Shown here in pieces: positions 26,573 through 35,355 of a stretch of DNA of 64,000 bases. The stretch spans positions 1 through 64,000 of the forward strand of contig NZ_LZDS01000001.1 of assembly GCF_001678755.1 (NCBI RefSeq), in the 5' to 3' direction. This DNA is from Acinetobacter gandensis. Its GTDB lineage: Bacteria; Pseudomonadota; Gammaproteobacteria; Pseudomonadales; Moraxellaceae. The translations under genes were made by a program, and so were the position numbers. How positions within the stretch are numbered: position 1 is the first letter of the stretch; each line of letters opens with the position of its first letter. Below the pieces are notes generated by a model, which saw nothing but the letters and a program-made list of their open reading frames with translations, had not been told where the DNA came from and did no database searches.

Positions 26573-29500
26573 TTTTTACCCTCAGGCTTAATCAGCTCTA
26601 GTTTTTTCACTCCATCCTGTTCACCATCCATGACCTGATATAGGCGTTCAGCATAGTATGTGCTGGACAATTGAAATAATTCATCCGCTGCCTGCTGCTG
26701 TAAAATAAAGCGCCAATCGCGATGGTGACAATTGGCTTCATCAGATTCTAGCTCAATACCAAAACTATGATTATTCAGCCATTTATCTTGTAGTTTTTGC
26801 AGATTGTCTGGAATAACCTGTCCATTTTCATTTTCTACCCAGTGGGTCTTTTCTTGACGAATCAGTGCCGCAGGCAGTATCACAGGCCGTTTTTGTGCAT
26901 GTCGCCACAAACCAAACCAACTTGCTAATTGCTGTTTGGCTTGTGCAGAACTCAAGCCATGACAGATGATGGTTTTATCATTACAAATCACCTCACGGAC
27001 GTATTGCGCCCCATCTTCACCTAAGTCCAAATAACTTAGCCAAAGTAAATATTCCAACCACGTTTGGGTTTGGCGCTTCGGCTTGGCACTCGAGGCCATG
27101 CAACTCAACCAAAGTGTTGCATGCTGATCTTCAGGTACTTGAATACTTAAGAGTAAATTGTCCTCAATATTTAAGTTTTGCTGTGTGGTCGCAGTGATCT
27201 GACGACCATCCAAACGCTGCACTAATTGCGCTTGCTCTGCTAAGCTAATTTTCCATGTACCTGTGCGGGTATGTCCGACAGGCAGCACATCTTGGAACAA
27301 CGCAATATTTGGCTCAATTCTGCCGTCTGTTTCATCATCTGTTTGTGTTGTGGTATGAAGTACTGCATTGGGCTGAACATAATGTTTTTGTAGTAGTTCA
27401 CGCACATGATATTGCTGCAATTTATCGAGCAATAGAGGCTCTTGCTGCGGCAATTGATCACCCGTGTAAACACTGGCCACCCCAAGTGTTTTCAGGTACA
27501 AACGTGCAGGAAATACTACATCTTTAATCCACTCCTGCCCATCCAACACTCGTATTTCAGTATCTTCCACGACTGGATAATCACGGTTAATCCAAGGCTG
27601 ACGTGGGCCAGCGCTGTGCTGAATTTGCTCCGCCACCGCAAACCATTGGTCTTGAAAACGTAAACTTTTACTTGGCTGAAAACCTTTCGGATCAAACGGT
27701 TGTAAGGGATGAACGTGATAGAGCGCTTCAAGCTGCTGAGGTATCCGTAAGCCCTCTAAATCCAGCATAGCTTCATGCGGCTGATCTAATGTTTGAGGAC
27801 AGATCATCTTGGCTAAAAATTGGCTAAATTCATATAAAACCGAAGACGGCTCACGGCTTTCACCATCATTGACATCGAAGCCGTTATAGAACAGCCAGAG
27901 TGACTGCCGTGCAAATAATAAGGCGTCTAGAAATGCACCCTTATCGTCTTCTAAGCGTGAACGATCACCCAATACCGGTTTAAGCAATTCCATCAAATCA
28001 AAAGGCACTTGCTGATCACGGCGTGGAAACTTGCCACTATCCATATTCATCAAGACCACCAAGTCATACGGTACTTGGCGCACTTTACCAATATCGGCAA
28101 AAGTAACTGATCCGGTCGGTTCAGCCTGCTCAGCCGAAGCCTCTAAACTTTGCTGTATTTCTTTTAAAATCAGCATCAAAGGCAAATCAAAACTCTCTGG
28201 CAATGAACCCACTTTTTCACTTTGCGCATTATGTAGTCGCTGTATCACTGCGCGTAATACTTTACGAATATCCTCAAAAGCACGGCCACCTGTTTCAGCA
28301 AAAGGCTTCAAATCTGCATCTAAATGTTCAAGCCACTGTTGCACTGAATGACATGGCAATGTTGTTGCCTGTGGATTTAACCACTCTCGACGTTCTGCAA
28401 TATCTTGATAAATTTGGATAAGTGTCTGCACCAATTCAAAGTCGGCACTTAAAACGCCTGCAAAACTCAAGGTGCCAGCAAAAACCATATGCTGCGGAAT
28501 CGCCACTCCCAAAACCAAACGATCTAAGGCAAATTTAAAGGTGTAGCGATAGTCCTGATCATTTTCAGCCAAATACGCCTGCATATGCTGTTCGTCTAAG
28601 CCACGACGGAAACCAGCATTGATCAACAATTCCATCATGCGTTCCATTTGTACATGATCGAGTTGATAATAATGCTGTACCGCATTTAAATTCAGCCAAT
28701 CGTGAAAGTCTTCAGCGCTAAATCGCCCTTGGCTAATTTCAATACGCCCAACAAAAGCTTGCCACGCATTATTTACATCTTGGCTAATCACCCCAGCAAT
28801 TTTCACTGGAATATATGGCAAATCTTGAGCCGTGCGTGCAATACCACGGGTCGTTGAAAACACCGTACGAATATGCGGTTCCAGCTCTTTTAAATTCGGC
28901 ACCAAAATCAAAACATCGCTCGGATGACGAGGTGCTTCAGGTGTTCCTGCTGCCAACCATCGTACCAATTGGTCTCGCAACACTTCCAGTTGACGCAAAC
29001 TAGAATGACAAACATGGAATTGAATGGATTGATCTTCTTGCGCTAAAGCATAGCCATGTTTTTCTGGCTCTTGCAAAGTCATAATGTCATGCTGAATCTG
29101 CCCCAGTAATGTATTGGGTTCATCTTCAGGAAAAACATCTTCCCAACCTTCACCACCTGACATATTCACCAATAAGGAAAAATTATCACGCGCACGCTTA
29201 CCTAAACGGGTTAACAGCGAATGTTGTGACTCACGTAGCTCTGCATTGGTGGTATTTAAATAGGCTTGGATTTGTTCCGTCGTCACCTTAGGGTTTCGCT
29301 CAATATAACGCTGCTGTAATTTCAAGTTATAGCGGTCTTTCCACACCGGATCGACCATATCTGCCCAATATTCACGCGATGGGTTGAAATAAAGTAAGTG
29401 AACTTCTGTGAACTCACCAAGTCGATACAGAAATTTCAACTGTGCAGGCGGTAATTCCAAGGTGGTAAAAACAAAAATTTGTGCAGGTAAGCCATTATAG

Positions 29501-30366
29501 GTTTGGTGACGTTCATCATCTTCATCGACAGAACCATCCCCTAAAGAGAACTCCAATTGCTGCTGATGATGGTATTTAGCTTGGTGTAGCGCCTGCCAAA
29601 ATTTGTTATCAATCTCAAAGCGATCATTAAAGTCTTTTTGGAACAATGCATGCCAAAGCCAGCGTTGCCATTGCTCTAACTGTGCCGCTTGAGTCGGTAA
29701 ATATTCCGCTGCTTGATCAGGCTTAAATCCAGTTAATTGCAATACATCGAGTGGCTTATTTTTTGTCCACGCACTGAGCCAATCGGTATCACAATGTGGA
29801 CACACCCATGTTTCTACACCTTCATCTGGGGTATGAATACAACTGCCACGATAGGTTGCATAGTTTGTAAATAATCGTGTGACTTGCGCTGCAATCCAAT
29901 ACAGCATTTCCTGACGTTTACTTTTTCGTTTATTCAGATCGGATAAATTGGCGCTATTGTCATACACACGTTGCAACAACACCTGTAAATCGGCAGGTGT
30001 ATTTGCGGTGTCCAGGCTATCCGATTGAATGAATTGCGCTAAGCCATGATAAATACGCCACTGCATAATTAAAGGCGGCGTGTTAATCCCCTTAATCCGC
30101 TCACGATCTTGTTTGGTCGGTAGCGCCCACTCATAGGCTTTCCACTGTAAGCCTAAAATTTTGCGGTGATGCTTGATATTGGCACTGATGCTGATTTTTT
30201 CTGAAATCTGCTGTTCTAGCCACGTGGCAATAGCTTGATCGGGGACAACAATATGGCGCTCTTGTAAGACAGACAGCGCATTGGTTGATTGCTGGGTTTT
30301 GAGCTGATCGATCAGACAATCCACCAATACTTCGATGCGCTGACTTTGAATTACGTGTATTGCCAT
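26569..30366 (-). CDS. recC: RecBCD subunit RecC (Chi recognition)
   Basis: A 1265-residue protein, first gene of the recC-recB-recD operon. RecC has a degenerate helicase and nuclease fold that splits the duplex and scans for Chi. Recognisable segments include HIVVPDQAIATWLEQQISE near the N-terminus, SPSREYWAD-like text (LLYFNPSREYWADM), the VCHSSLRQLEVLRDQL segment, DVLILVPNLKELEPHI, VTFADIGKVRQVPYDLVVLM and MDSGKFPRRDQQVPFDLM. It is longer than the E. coli protein (1122), with the extra length spread through the chain. The start at 30366 has no competing ATG nearby. The Chi sequence used in this genus cannot be deduced from the gene alone. Confidence 0.95.
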   Translation of the reverse strand: MAIHVIQSQRIEVLVDCLIDQLKTQQSTNALSVLQERHIVVPDQAIATWLEQQISEKISISANIKHHRKILGLQWKAYEWALPTKQDRERIKGINTPPLIMQWRIYHGLAQFIQSDSLDTANTPADLQVLLQRVYDNSANLSDLNKRKSKRQEMLYWIAAQVTRLFTNYATYRGSCIHTPDEGVETWVCPHCDTDWLSAWTKNKPLDVLQLTGFKPDQAAEYLPTQAAQLEQWQRWLWHALFQKDFNDRFEIDNKFWQALHQAKYHHQQQLEFSLGDGSVDEDDERHQTYNGLPAQIFVFTTLELPPAQLKFLYRLGEFTEVHLLYFNPSREYWADMVDPVWKDRYNLKLQQRYIERNPKVTTEQIQAYLNTTNAELRESQHSLLTRLGKRARDNFSLLVNMSGGEGWEDVFPEDEPNTLLGQIQHDIMTLQEPEKHGYALAQEDQSIQFHVCHSSLRQLEVLRDQLVRWLAAGTPEAPRHPSDVLILVPNLKELEPHIRTVFSTTRGIARTAQDLPYIPVKIAGVISQDVNNAWQAFVGRIEISQGRFSAEDFHDWLNLNAVQHYYQLDHVQMERMMELLINAGFRRGLDEQHMQAYLAENDQDYRYTFKFALDRLVLGVAIPQHMVFAGTLSFAGVLSADFELVQTLIQIYQDIAERREWLNPQATTLPCHSVQQWLEHLDADLKPFAETGGRAFEDIRKVLRAVIQRLHNAQSEKVGSLPESFDLPLMLILKEIQQSLEASAEQAEPTGSVTFADIGKVRQVPYDLVVLMNMDSGKFPRRDQQVPFDLMELLKPVLGDRSRLEDDKGAFLDALLFARQSLWLFYNGFDVNDGESREPSSVLYEFSQFLAKMICPQTLDQPHEAMLDLEGLRIPQQLEALYHVHPLQPFDPKGFQPSKSLRFQDQWFAVAEQIQHSAGPRQPWINRDYPVVEDTEIRVLDGQEWIKDVVFPARLYLKTLGVASVYTGDQLPQQEPLLLDKLQQYHVRELLQKHYVQPNAVLHTTTQTDDETDGRIEPNIALFQDVLPVGHTRTGTWKISLAEQAQLVQRLDGRQITATTQQNLNIEDNLLLSIQVPEDQHATLWLSCMASSAKPKRQTQTWLEYLLWLSYLDLGEDGAQYVREVICNDKTIICHGLSSAQAKQQLASWFGLWRHAQKRPVILPAALIRQEKTHWVENENGQVIPDNLQKLQDKWLNNHSFGIELESDEANCHHRDWRFILQQQAADELFQLSSTYYAERLYQVMDGEQDGVKKLELIKPEGKK

Positions 30367-30545
30367 GTTTTACCTATACCGCCTACGTGACCAACTACTA
30401 CAAAATAACAATGATTATTTACTATACATCTTCGACTGTCTATGCGACTTTGACAAGACAATAGATTGCAAAAAATGCTTTTAAACAAGTATCTTAATGA
30501 TACTTTATGAGAAAAAAACCAATATTGCTTTAAGGGTATCTGCTT

Positions 30546-31067
30546 ATGAAAATAGACAACATTCCAGAATCAATTGATCCCACCCTAAATCTGGAAATTA
30601 TTCGTGCCGAATGCCTTGAACTCGTCAAAAAACGTGCTTACTTTTCTGCAGGCGCTGCGATTATTCCTGTGCCATTTTTAGATGTGGTGATTGACGTTGG
30701 CATCTTGTCACAGTTAATTCCAGAAATTAACAATCGCTTTGGTTTAGCACCTGAACAAATCAGTGTCTATGACCCCAAAACCAAACAAATTCACTGGAGT
30801 GAGCTACGTAAACGTGGTGTCGAGTTCTCTGGTCTCGTGGTTGCACGAACTGCCATGAAGAAATCACTCAACAATATTGCAGCGAAGTACATCACCAAAC
30901 AAGTGACGAAATTTATTCCACTCGGCGGCCAGGCCATAGCAGCCACTTTGGGCTATATTGTGATGAAAAAAGTCGCTGAAACCCATGTTGAAGAAAGCTA
31001 CCAACTGGCTAAACGCATTCAACAAAAATTTCCAAATCAACCGACACCCACCCCACAAAATGGCTAA
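30546..31067 (+). CDS. DUF697-like protein of unknown function
   Basis: A 173-residue protein, probably membrane-associated. The central part, YFSAGAAIIPVPFLDVVIDV, then GILSQLIPEINNRFGL, resembles the DUF697 domain found C-terminal to Era-like GTPases and in YcjF-type proteins: a helical hairpin with Pro and Asp at the turn. A second small-residue-rich helix follows (FIPLGGQAIAATLGYIVMKK). There is no GTPase domain attached or adjacent, so it is a stand-alone form. It is encoded divergently from recC and converges on pap with a shared bidirectional terminator. Function unknown; family assignment is tentative. Confidence 0.6.
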   Translation: MKIDNIPESIDPTLNLEIIRAECLELVKKRAYFSAGAAIIPVPFLDVVIDVGILSQLIPEINNRFGLAPEQISVYDPKTKQIHWSELRKRGVEFSGLVVARTAMKKSLNNIAAKYITKQVTKFIPLGGQAIAATLGYIVMKKVAETHVEESYQLAKRIQQKFPNQPTPTPQNG

Positions 31068-31091
31068 GACGGATAGATCGATTTAACAATA

Positions 31092-31117
31092 TAAACCCCG
31101 CCATGTGCGGGGTTTAT
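31092..31117. terminator. Bidirectional terminator between DUF697-like gene and pap
   Basis: TAAACCCCGC-CATGT-GCGGGGTTTA: strong GC-rich stem between converging genes. Confidence 0.75.
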
Positions 31118-31138
31118 ATTAAGTGTACACGCTTCAAC

Positions 31139-32557
31139 TTAATCCGCTTTTAATTGCTTTAAAATGGTTTGCAAAATTTCTAAACGAGCACTGTGTTTAT
31201 CATTGGTCGAAACAATATGCCATGGCGCATATGCAGTATTGGTTCGCTCAAACATATCAGCCGCGGCTTTCAAATAATCATCCCACCGCTCGCGGTTACG
31301 CCAATCATCTGGAGTAATTTTAAAACGCTTATGTGCTGCTTCCTCACGTGCTTTAAAACGCAGCGCCTGTTCATCTTTACTAATGGCCAACCAAAACTTT
31401 ATGACCACCGTTTGACTGTCAAATAAGTCCTTTTCAAAACGATTAATTTCATCATAAGCGCGTTGCCATTCCACATCGTTAGCAAAGCCTTCAATTCGCT
31501 CAACCAAAACGCGACCATACCAACTGCGGTCAAAAATAGTGATCTTTTCTTCTGGCAAAATTTTATTCCAAAAACGCCATAAATATGGTCGACGCAACTC
31601 ATACTTTTCAGGTGCGGCGATAGTGTGAATTTCATATTCACGAGGGTCGAGTTTTTTCACAATGCGCTTAATTGCCCCACCTTTGCCGGCTGCATCCATG
31701 CCCTCAAATGCAATCACCACATTGCGGCTATCAAAGCGTAACGCTTCAGCAACTTTACGACTGAGCTTTTTCAGTTCCTGCTTATAGGCTGCCGCATCAG
31801 CAACTTCCGTACTGGGTTGTAATAATGCTTCAGGAATTTTCGCTTGTTTCCAACGCCCGACTGCTTTGTTCGGATGCACTGGACAATGCTTCAACGTCGT
31901 TAAAATATGCTGCGCAAATTGCTGATCACGCACCTGCTCATCTTCGCAATCAATGATTATCCAATCGTTCGTAAATCGCTGACGTAAGCGCTGTAAATTG
32001 TCATACTGTTTTTTATTACGCCAGTCTAAGCTATGCAATTTATGCCAACGCGCTTCGCTTGGGTCCATATCATCCAAACGCTTCTGCAACGATTTCCAAG
32101 ACAGATCAAACCAAATCTTAATCACATCGACATTGTTATTTTTCAGGTCTTGTTCATACGCTCGCATATTTTCAACATAGTCATCAAATAGCGTTTCATC
32201 CAAGGGCTTAGAAACATGCATGGCGGTACTGAGCAAATCACTGTACCAATTGCCAAACAGCACCATAATCTGCCCTTCTGCAGGAATAAAACGTGCGTAG
32301 GACTGCCAAAAGGTTTGTTTCTGATTAAACATAACTGGTGCATCGGCTTTTACCCGCAGGTAACGTGGATCAACCCATTCACGTAGTTGTTTAACAGCTT
32401 CACCTTTACCCGCCAACTCAATTCCACTCACTAAAATCAGTACACTTTTCGCATTCGGCTGACGACTGGTATTTTTCAATTGATACTGGGCTTCAATTAA
32501 ATCAACAGAGAGTTGTTCTTCATCCATTAATTGAAATTCTGTTTCTTCTTCGCGCAT
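31139..32557 (-). CDS. pap: Polyphosphate:AMP phosphotransferase (two-domain PPK2)
   Basis: A 472-residue protein with two tandem PPK2 domains, the class II organisation. Each has a Walker A-like loop: GIELAGKGEAVKQLREWVDP near residue 44 and GMDAAGKGGAIKRIVKKLDP near 283. The second domain has the full set of catalytic features (FDRSWYGRVLVERIEGF lid and DDWRNRERWDDY), whereas the first is diverged. It transfers phosphate from polyphosphate to AMP, giving ADP; this activity was established for the Acinetobacter johnsonii enzyme, which has nearly the same length (475). With adenylate kinase it makes ATP from stored polyphosphate. Monocistronic with its own promoter region facing the FFLEELY-like gene. 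Confidence 0.93.
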   Translation of the reverse strand: MREEETEFQLMDEEQLSVDLIEAQYQLKNTSRQPNAKSVLILVSGIELAGKGEAVKQLREWVDPRYLRVKADAPVMFNQKQTFWQSYARFIPAEGQIMVLFGNWYSDLLSTAMHVSKPLDETLFDDYVENMRAYEQDLKNNNVDVIKIWFDLSWKSLQKRLDDMDPSEARWHKLHSLDWRNKKQYDNLQRLRQRFTNDWIIIDCEDEQVRDQQFAQHILTTLKHCPVHPNKAVGRWKQAKIPEALLQPSTEVADAAAYKQELKKLSRKVAEALRFDSRNVVIAFEGMDAAGKGGAIKRIVKKLDPREYEIHTIAAPEKYELRRPYLWRFWNKILPEEKITIFDRSWYGRVLVERIEGFANDVEWQRAYDEINRFEKDLFDSQTVVIKFWLAISKDEQALRFKAREEAAHKRFKITPDDWRNRERWDDYLKAAADMFERTNTAYAPWHIVSTNDKHSARLEILQTILKQLKAD

Positions 32558-32766
32558 GATTAACCTGTTTATTTTCGTTCTGATTTCAGTATAACCACGC
32601 CTTTAAATTTGCAACAATGCATTTCATGTCAAATTAAGTACGCCTAAACTGGCTATTTCTGCAACAAACTGACCCAGTTTGTATCGCTCTTTGATCAGTT
32701 TGCCATAGCAGGAAGCCGAAACACCTACTAAGATTCATTCATCTGAAAAAATAATTGAGACACCGA

Positions 32767-33480
32767 ATGTCCAAACTTGCGGTACTGGATGATTTACTTG
32801 AATTGTATTACCAATTGAATTATCACAAAAAGCCAGAAATTTTAGCGCGTTTACAAGATGTGCAGCAGTGGCAAAAGCAGCGTATGCAACACACCCATGC
32901 CAAACAATTTGCAGAAAAGCACAATGTGTTAATGTCGGAATATTTTATTAATCGTTTATATGGCGGCCCCGACTTCGATGCGTTAGCACAACAGATTGCA
33001 CGTCTGACCCGCTATGCACACAAAGCAGAAAAACTCATTCCTGATAACGCCATTAAAACTGGCACATCTGGTGTGCAATTGGCCATTTTAGCGGTGCAAT
33101 TAGATGAGCAAGTGGCAATGCAACTGTTAGAAGATTATCCATCAAATCCCCCCTTAACAGATGAGATGATGCGCCTTACCTATTTAAAGTTAGATCAAGG
33201 AAAAGACCGTTTATTACAATTACAATTGCTTGATGATTTAGGTCGTAACCTCGATAAATATATGCGTTCATTTATGGTTTATACAGCGTTCAAAATGTGT
33301 AAAGGTGCAGCCAGCAAATACAACTTTGAAATCATGTATGACTTTATGCAAGACGGCTTCCTTGCCATGAAACCACTGAAGTCCGCAGAAAAATTTGTCC
33401 GTGAATTTACCGCGGTAGAACGTCAAATTGTTCAGCGTGTGCATGCTGGTGATCCAAACCCGTTTCGCCCTGCGGCATAA
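32767..33480 (+). CDS. FFLEELY-motif-like conserved protein
   Basis: A 237-residue soluble, mostly helical protein. It resembles a gammaproteobacterial conserved family named after a FFLEELY motif; here the corresponding stretch reads MSEYFINRLYGG near residue 55-66, with only the general aromatic-leucine-tyrosine pattern kept. Other conserved-looking parts are LTRYAHKAEKLIPDNAIKT and YDFMQDGFLAMKPLKSA. The frame starts with a TTG at 32755, but the ATG at 32767 (MSKLAVLDDLLELYYQL) with TTGAGA upstream is preferred. It is transcribed toward ubiE with 227 bp between. Function is unknown; no enzymatic motif is visible. Confidence 0.7.
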   Translation: MSKLAVLDDLLELYYQLNYHKKPEILARLQDVQQWQKQRMQHTHAKQFAEKHNVLMSEYFINRLYGGPDFDALAQQIARLTRYAHKAEKLIPDNAIKTGTSGVQLAILAVQLDEQVAMQLLEDYPSNPPLTDEMMRLTYLKLDQGKDRLLQLQLLDDLGRNLDKYMRSFMVYTAFKMCKGAASKYNFEIMYDFMQDGFLAMKPLKSAEKFVREFTAVERQIVQRVHAGDPNPFRPAA

Positions 33481-33707
33481 GGCAAAATGCCTGCACTTTG
33501 GCGCAGCATGGGTTATGCTAAGACGCAAAGTGCAGCAGTAGAATTCAGATTTTTTATAGGGGATTTGCAAAGCAATTACAGCAGATCCTTATTTTTTCTG
33601 TATATTATTCATAACAAATGCAATATGACTGCTGTATAAGCACAGAGAATCTGTCATCATGCTTGCAAAGCAACATTAACCCTATTTATATGTTAGGAGT
33701 GACTCTA

Positions 33708-34652
33708 ATGTCTAACGAGAATCAAACGCCCGCCCCTACACCTGAGTCGGCACAAAATACAGACAAAGCGAGTCCATTCTTAACTGAGCCATTACCACAA
33801 GGGACAGCACAAGGTCAGCAACAATCTTTAGAACAACGCCTGACCGATACGCCTGTGACTGGTTCAGTACCTAAATACAATTTGCCACGTGGTGCTAATA
33901 CCGGCAACGTCGGTGCAACAACGCACTTCGGCTATCAAACCGTAAACAGTGAAGATAAAGCACAAAAAGTAGCTGAAGTTTTCCACTCTGTTGCAAGCAA
34001 ATACGACATCATGAATGACTTAATGTCATTTGGCATTCACCGTCTTTGGAAACGTTTTGCCATTAATATGTCGGGTGTTCGTCGTGGTCAACACGTGCTT
34101 GATATCGCAGGTGGTACTGGTGACTTGGCTAAAGTCTTCAGTCGTGAAGTCGGCCCAACAGGTCATGTCGTACTGTCAGATATTAATGAATCAATGTTGA
34201 ATGTTGGTCGTGATCGTCTAATTGATGCTGGCTGTACCAATGTTGATTTCGTTTTGGCCAATGCTGAAACGCTAGAACCATTTGCAGACAACAGCTTTGA
34301 CCTATTGACTATTTCATTTGGCCTACGCAACGTGACAGACAAAGATGCTGCGCTTGCAGCCATGTACCGCGTGCTTAAGCCAGGTGGTCGCTTATTGATT
34401 TTAGAGTTCTCAAAACCTGTGTTTGAGCCATTCTCAAAACTCTATGACATGTACTCATTCACTGCGCTACCAATTATGGGCAAGCTGATTGCAAACGATT
34501 CAGAAAGCTATAAATACCTTGCAGAATCTATTCGTATGCATCCAGACCAACGCACCCTGAAAGGCATGATGGAAAATGCCGGTTTCCAAAACTGCGACTA
34601 CCACAACTTAACAGGTGGTATCGTTGCGGTACACCGTGGTTTCAAACTTTAA
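33708..34652 (+). CDS. ubiE: Ubiquinone/menaquinone C-methyltransferase UbiE with N-terminal extension
   Basis: A 314-residue SAM-dependent methyltransferase that C-methylates the benzoquinol ring in ubiquinone synthesis (and demethylmenaquinone where present). The catalytic body starts at about residue 64 ([17 protein letters not shown]) and is collinear with E. coli UbiE (251): [19 protein letters not shown], motif [14 protein letters not shown] near 133, and [14 protein letters not shown]. The first 63 residues are an extra P/Q/T-rich, low-complexity segment. The start at 33708 has a clear AGGAGT ribosome binding site; the frame upstream to 33618 lacks one. First gene of ubiE-ubiJ-ubiB, spaced by 16 and 18 bp, forming an operon. 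Confidence 0.95.
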   Translation: MSNENQTPAPTPESAQNTDKASPFLTEPLPQGTAQGQQQSLEQRLTDTPVTGSVPKYNLPRGANTGNVGATTHFGYQTVNSEDKAQKVAEVFHSVASKYDIMNDLMSFGIHRLWKRFAINMSGVRRGQHVLDIAGGTGDLAKVFSREVGPTGHVVLSDINESMLNVGRDRLIDAGCTNVDFVLANAETLEPFADNSFDLLTISFGLRNVTDKDAALAAMYRVLKPGGRLLILEFSKPVFEPFSKLYDMYSFTALPIMGKLIANDSESYKYLAESIRMHPDQRTLKGMMENAGFQNCDYHNLTGGIVAVHRGFKL

Positions 34653-34668
34653 TACCGCAGGCTGAACT

Positions 34669-35337
34669 ATGTGGTCGATTCTAGCACTCGGTGCAGTTGA
34701 ACGATTAATTCATCATGTAATTGATTTGGATGCGATCACCCGCATCCAACTCAATGAATTGCAAGGCAAAATGCTGCGTGTGGTAATCGACTCACCACAG
34801 CTATCAGTGGATGTATTCTTTGACCAAGAAAAAGTTCGCTTAGAACCTACACCAACAGGCCATACTGAAGCCGCATCCATCTTCGAACAGCGTCCGTTTG
34901 AACAGCAAAAGCAAATTACAGAAGCCACAGCGACGCTGCATGTCAAAACCGTGATTGAATTGTTAAAACTGCTGTTAGCTGAAGATGTTGGCAATATTCC
35001 ACTGCAAGGTGATTATCACTTATTGCAAGATATTCAGCGCATCATGCAGCAAGCTGAACCGGATTTGGCTGCACATTTAAGTCCATGGATTGGCCCGAGC
35101 CTTGCTCATGAAATTGGCAAGCTGCAACTTGCACCGAAACATCTTAAACGTACTTTACAAAGCCATTTGTTCTTTGCTGAAGACGCATTAAAAGAAGATT
35201 CAGGCTTGCTTGCCCCACGCTGGCAGATGGACGACCTGAATCAAGACACCCGTATTTTGAATCAAAATTTAGACCGTGCAGAAGCTAAAATTCAGCAACT
35301 GCAAAATCAAATTGATTCCTTACAAGACAACATTTAA
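34669..35337 (+). CDS. ubiJ: Ubiquinone biosynthesis accessory factor UbiJ
   Basis: A 222-residue protein with an N-terminal SCP2 sterol-carrier-like domain (about 1-115; IQLNELQGKMLRVVIDSPQL, then VDVFFDQEKVRLEPTPTGH) and a C-terminal helical tail ending in a short coiled coil (LDRAEAKIQQLQNQIDSLQ). UbiJ with UbiK binds the hydrophobic quinone intermediates and organises the soluble Ubi metabolon. Length and position between ubiE and ubiB match the E. coli operon (YigP). The start ATG 16 bp after ubiE is supported by context. Confidence 0.9.
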   Translation: MWSILALGAVERLIHHVIDLDAITRIQLNELQGKMLRVVIDSPQLSVDVFFDQEKVRLEPTPTGHTEAASIFEQRPFEQQKQITEATATLHVKTVIELLKLLLAEDVGNIPLQGDYHLLQDIQRIMQQAEPDLAAHLSPWIGPSLAHEIGKLQLAPKHLKRTLQSHLFFAEDALKEDSGLLAPRWQMDDLNQDTRILNQNLDRAEAKIQQLQNQIDSLQDNI

Positions 35338-35355
35338 GACTAGGTAATTACATAT

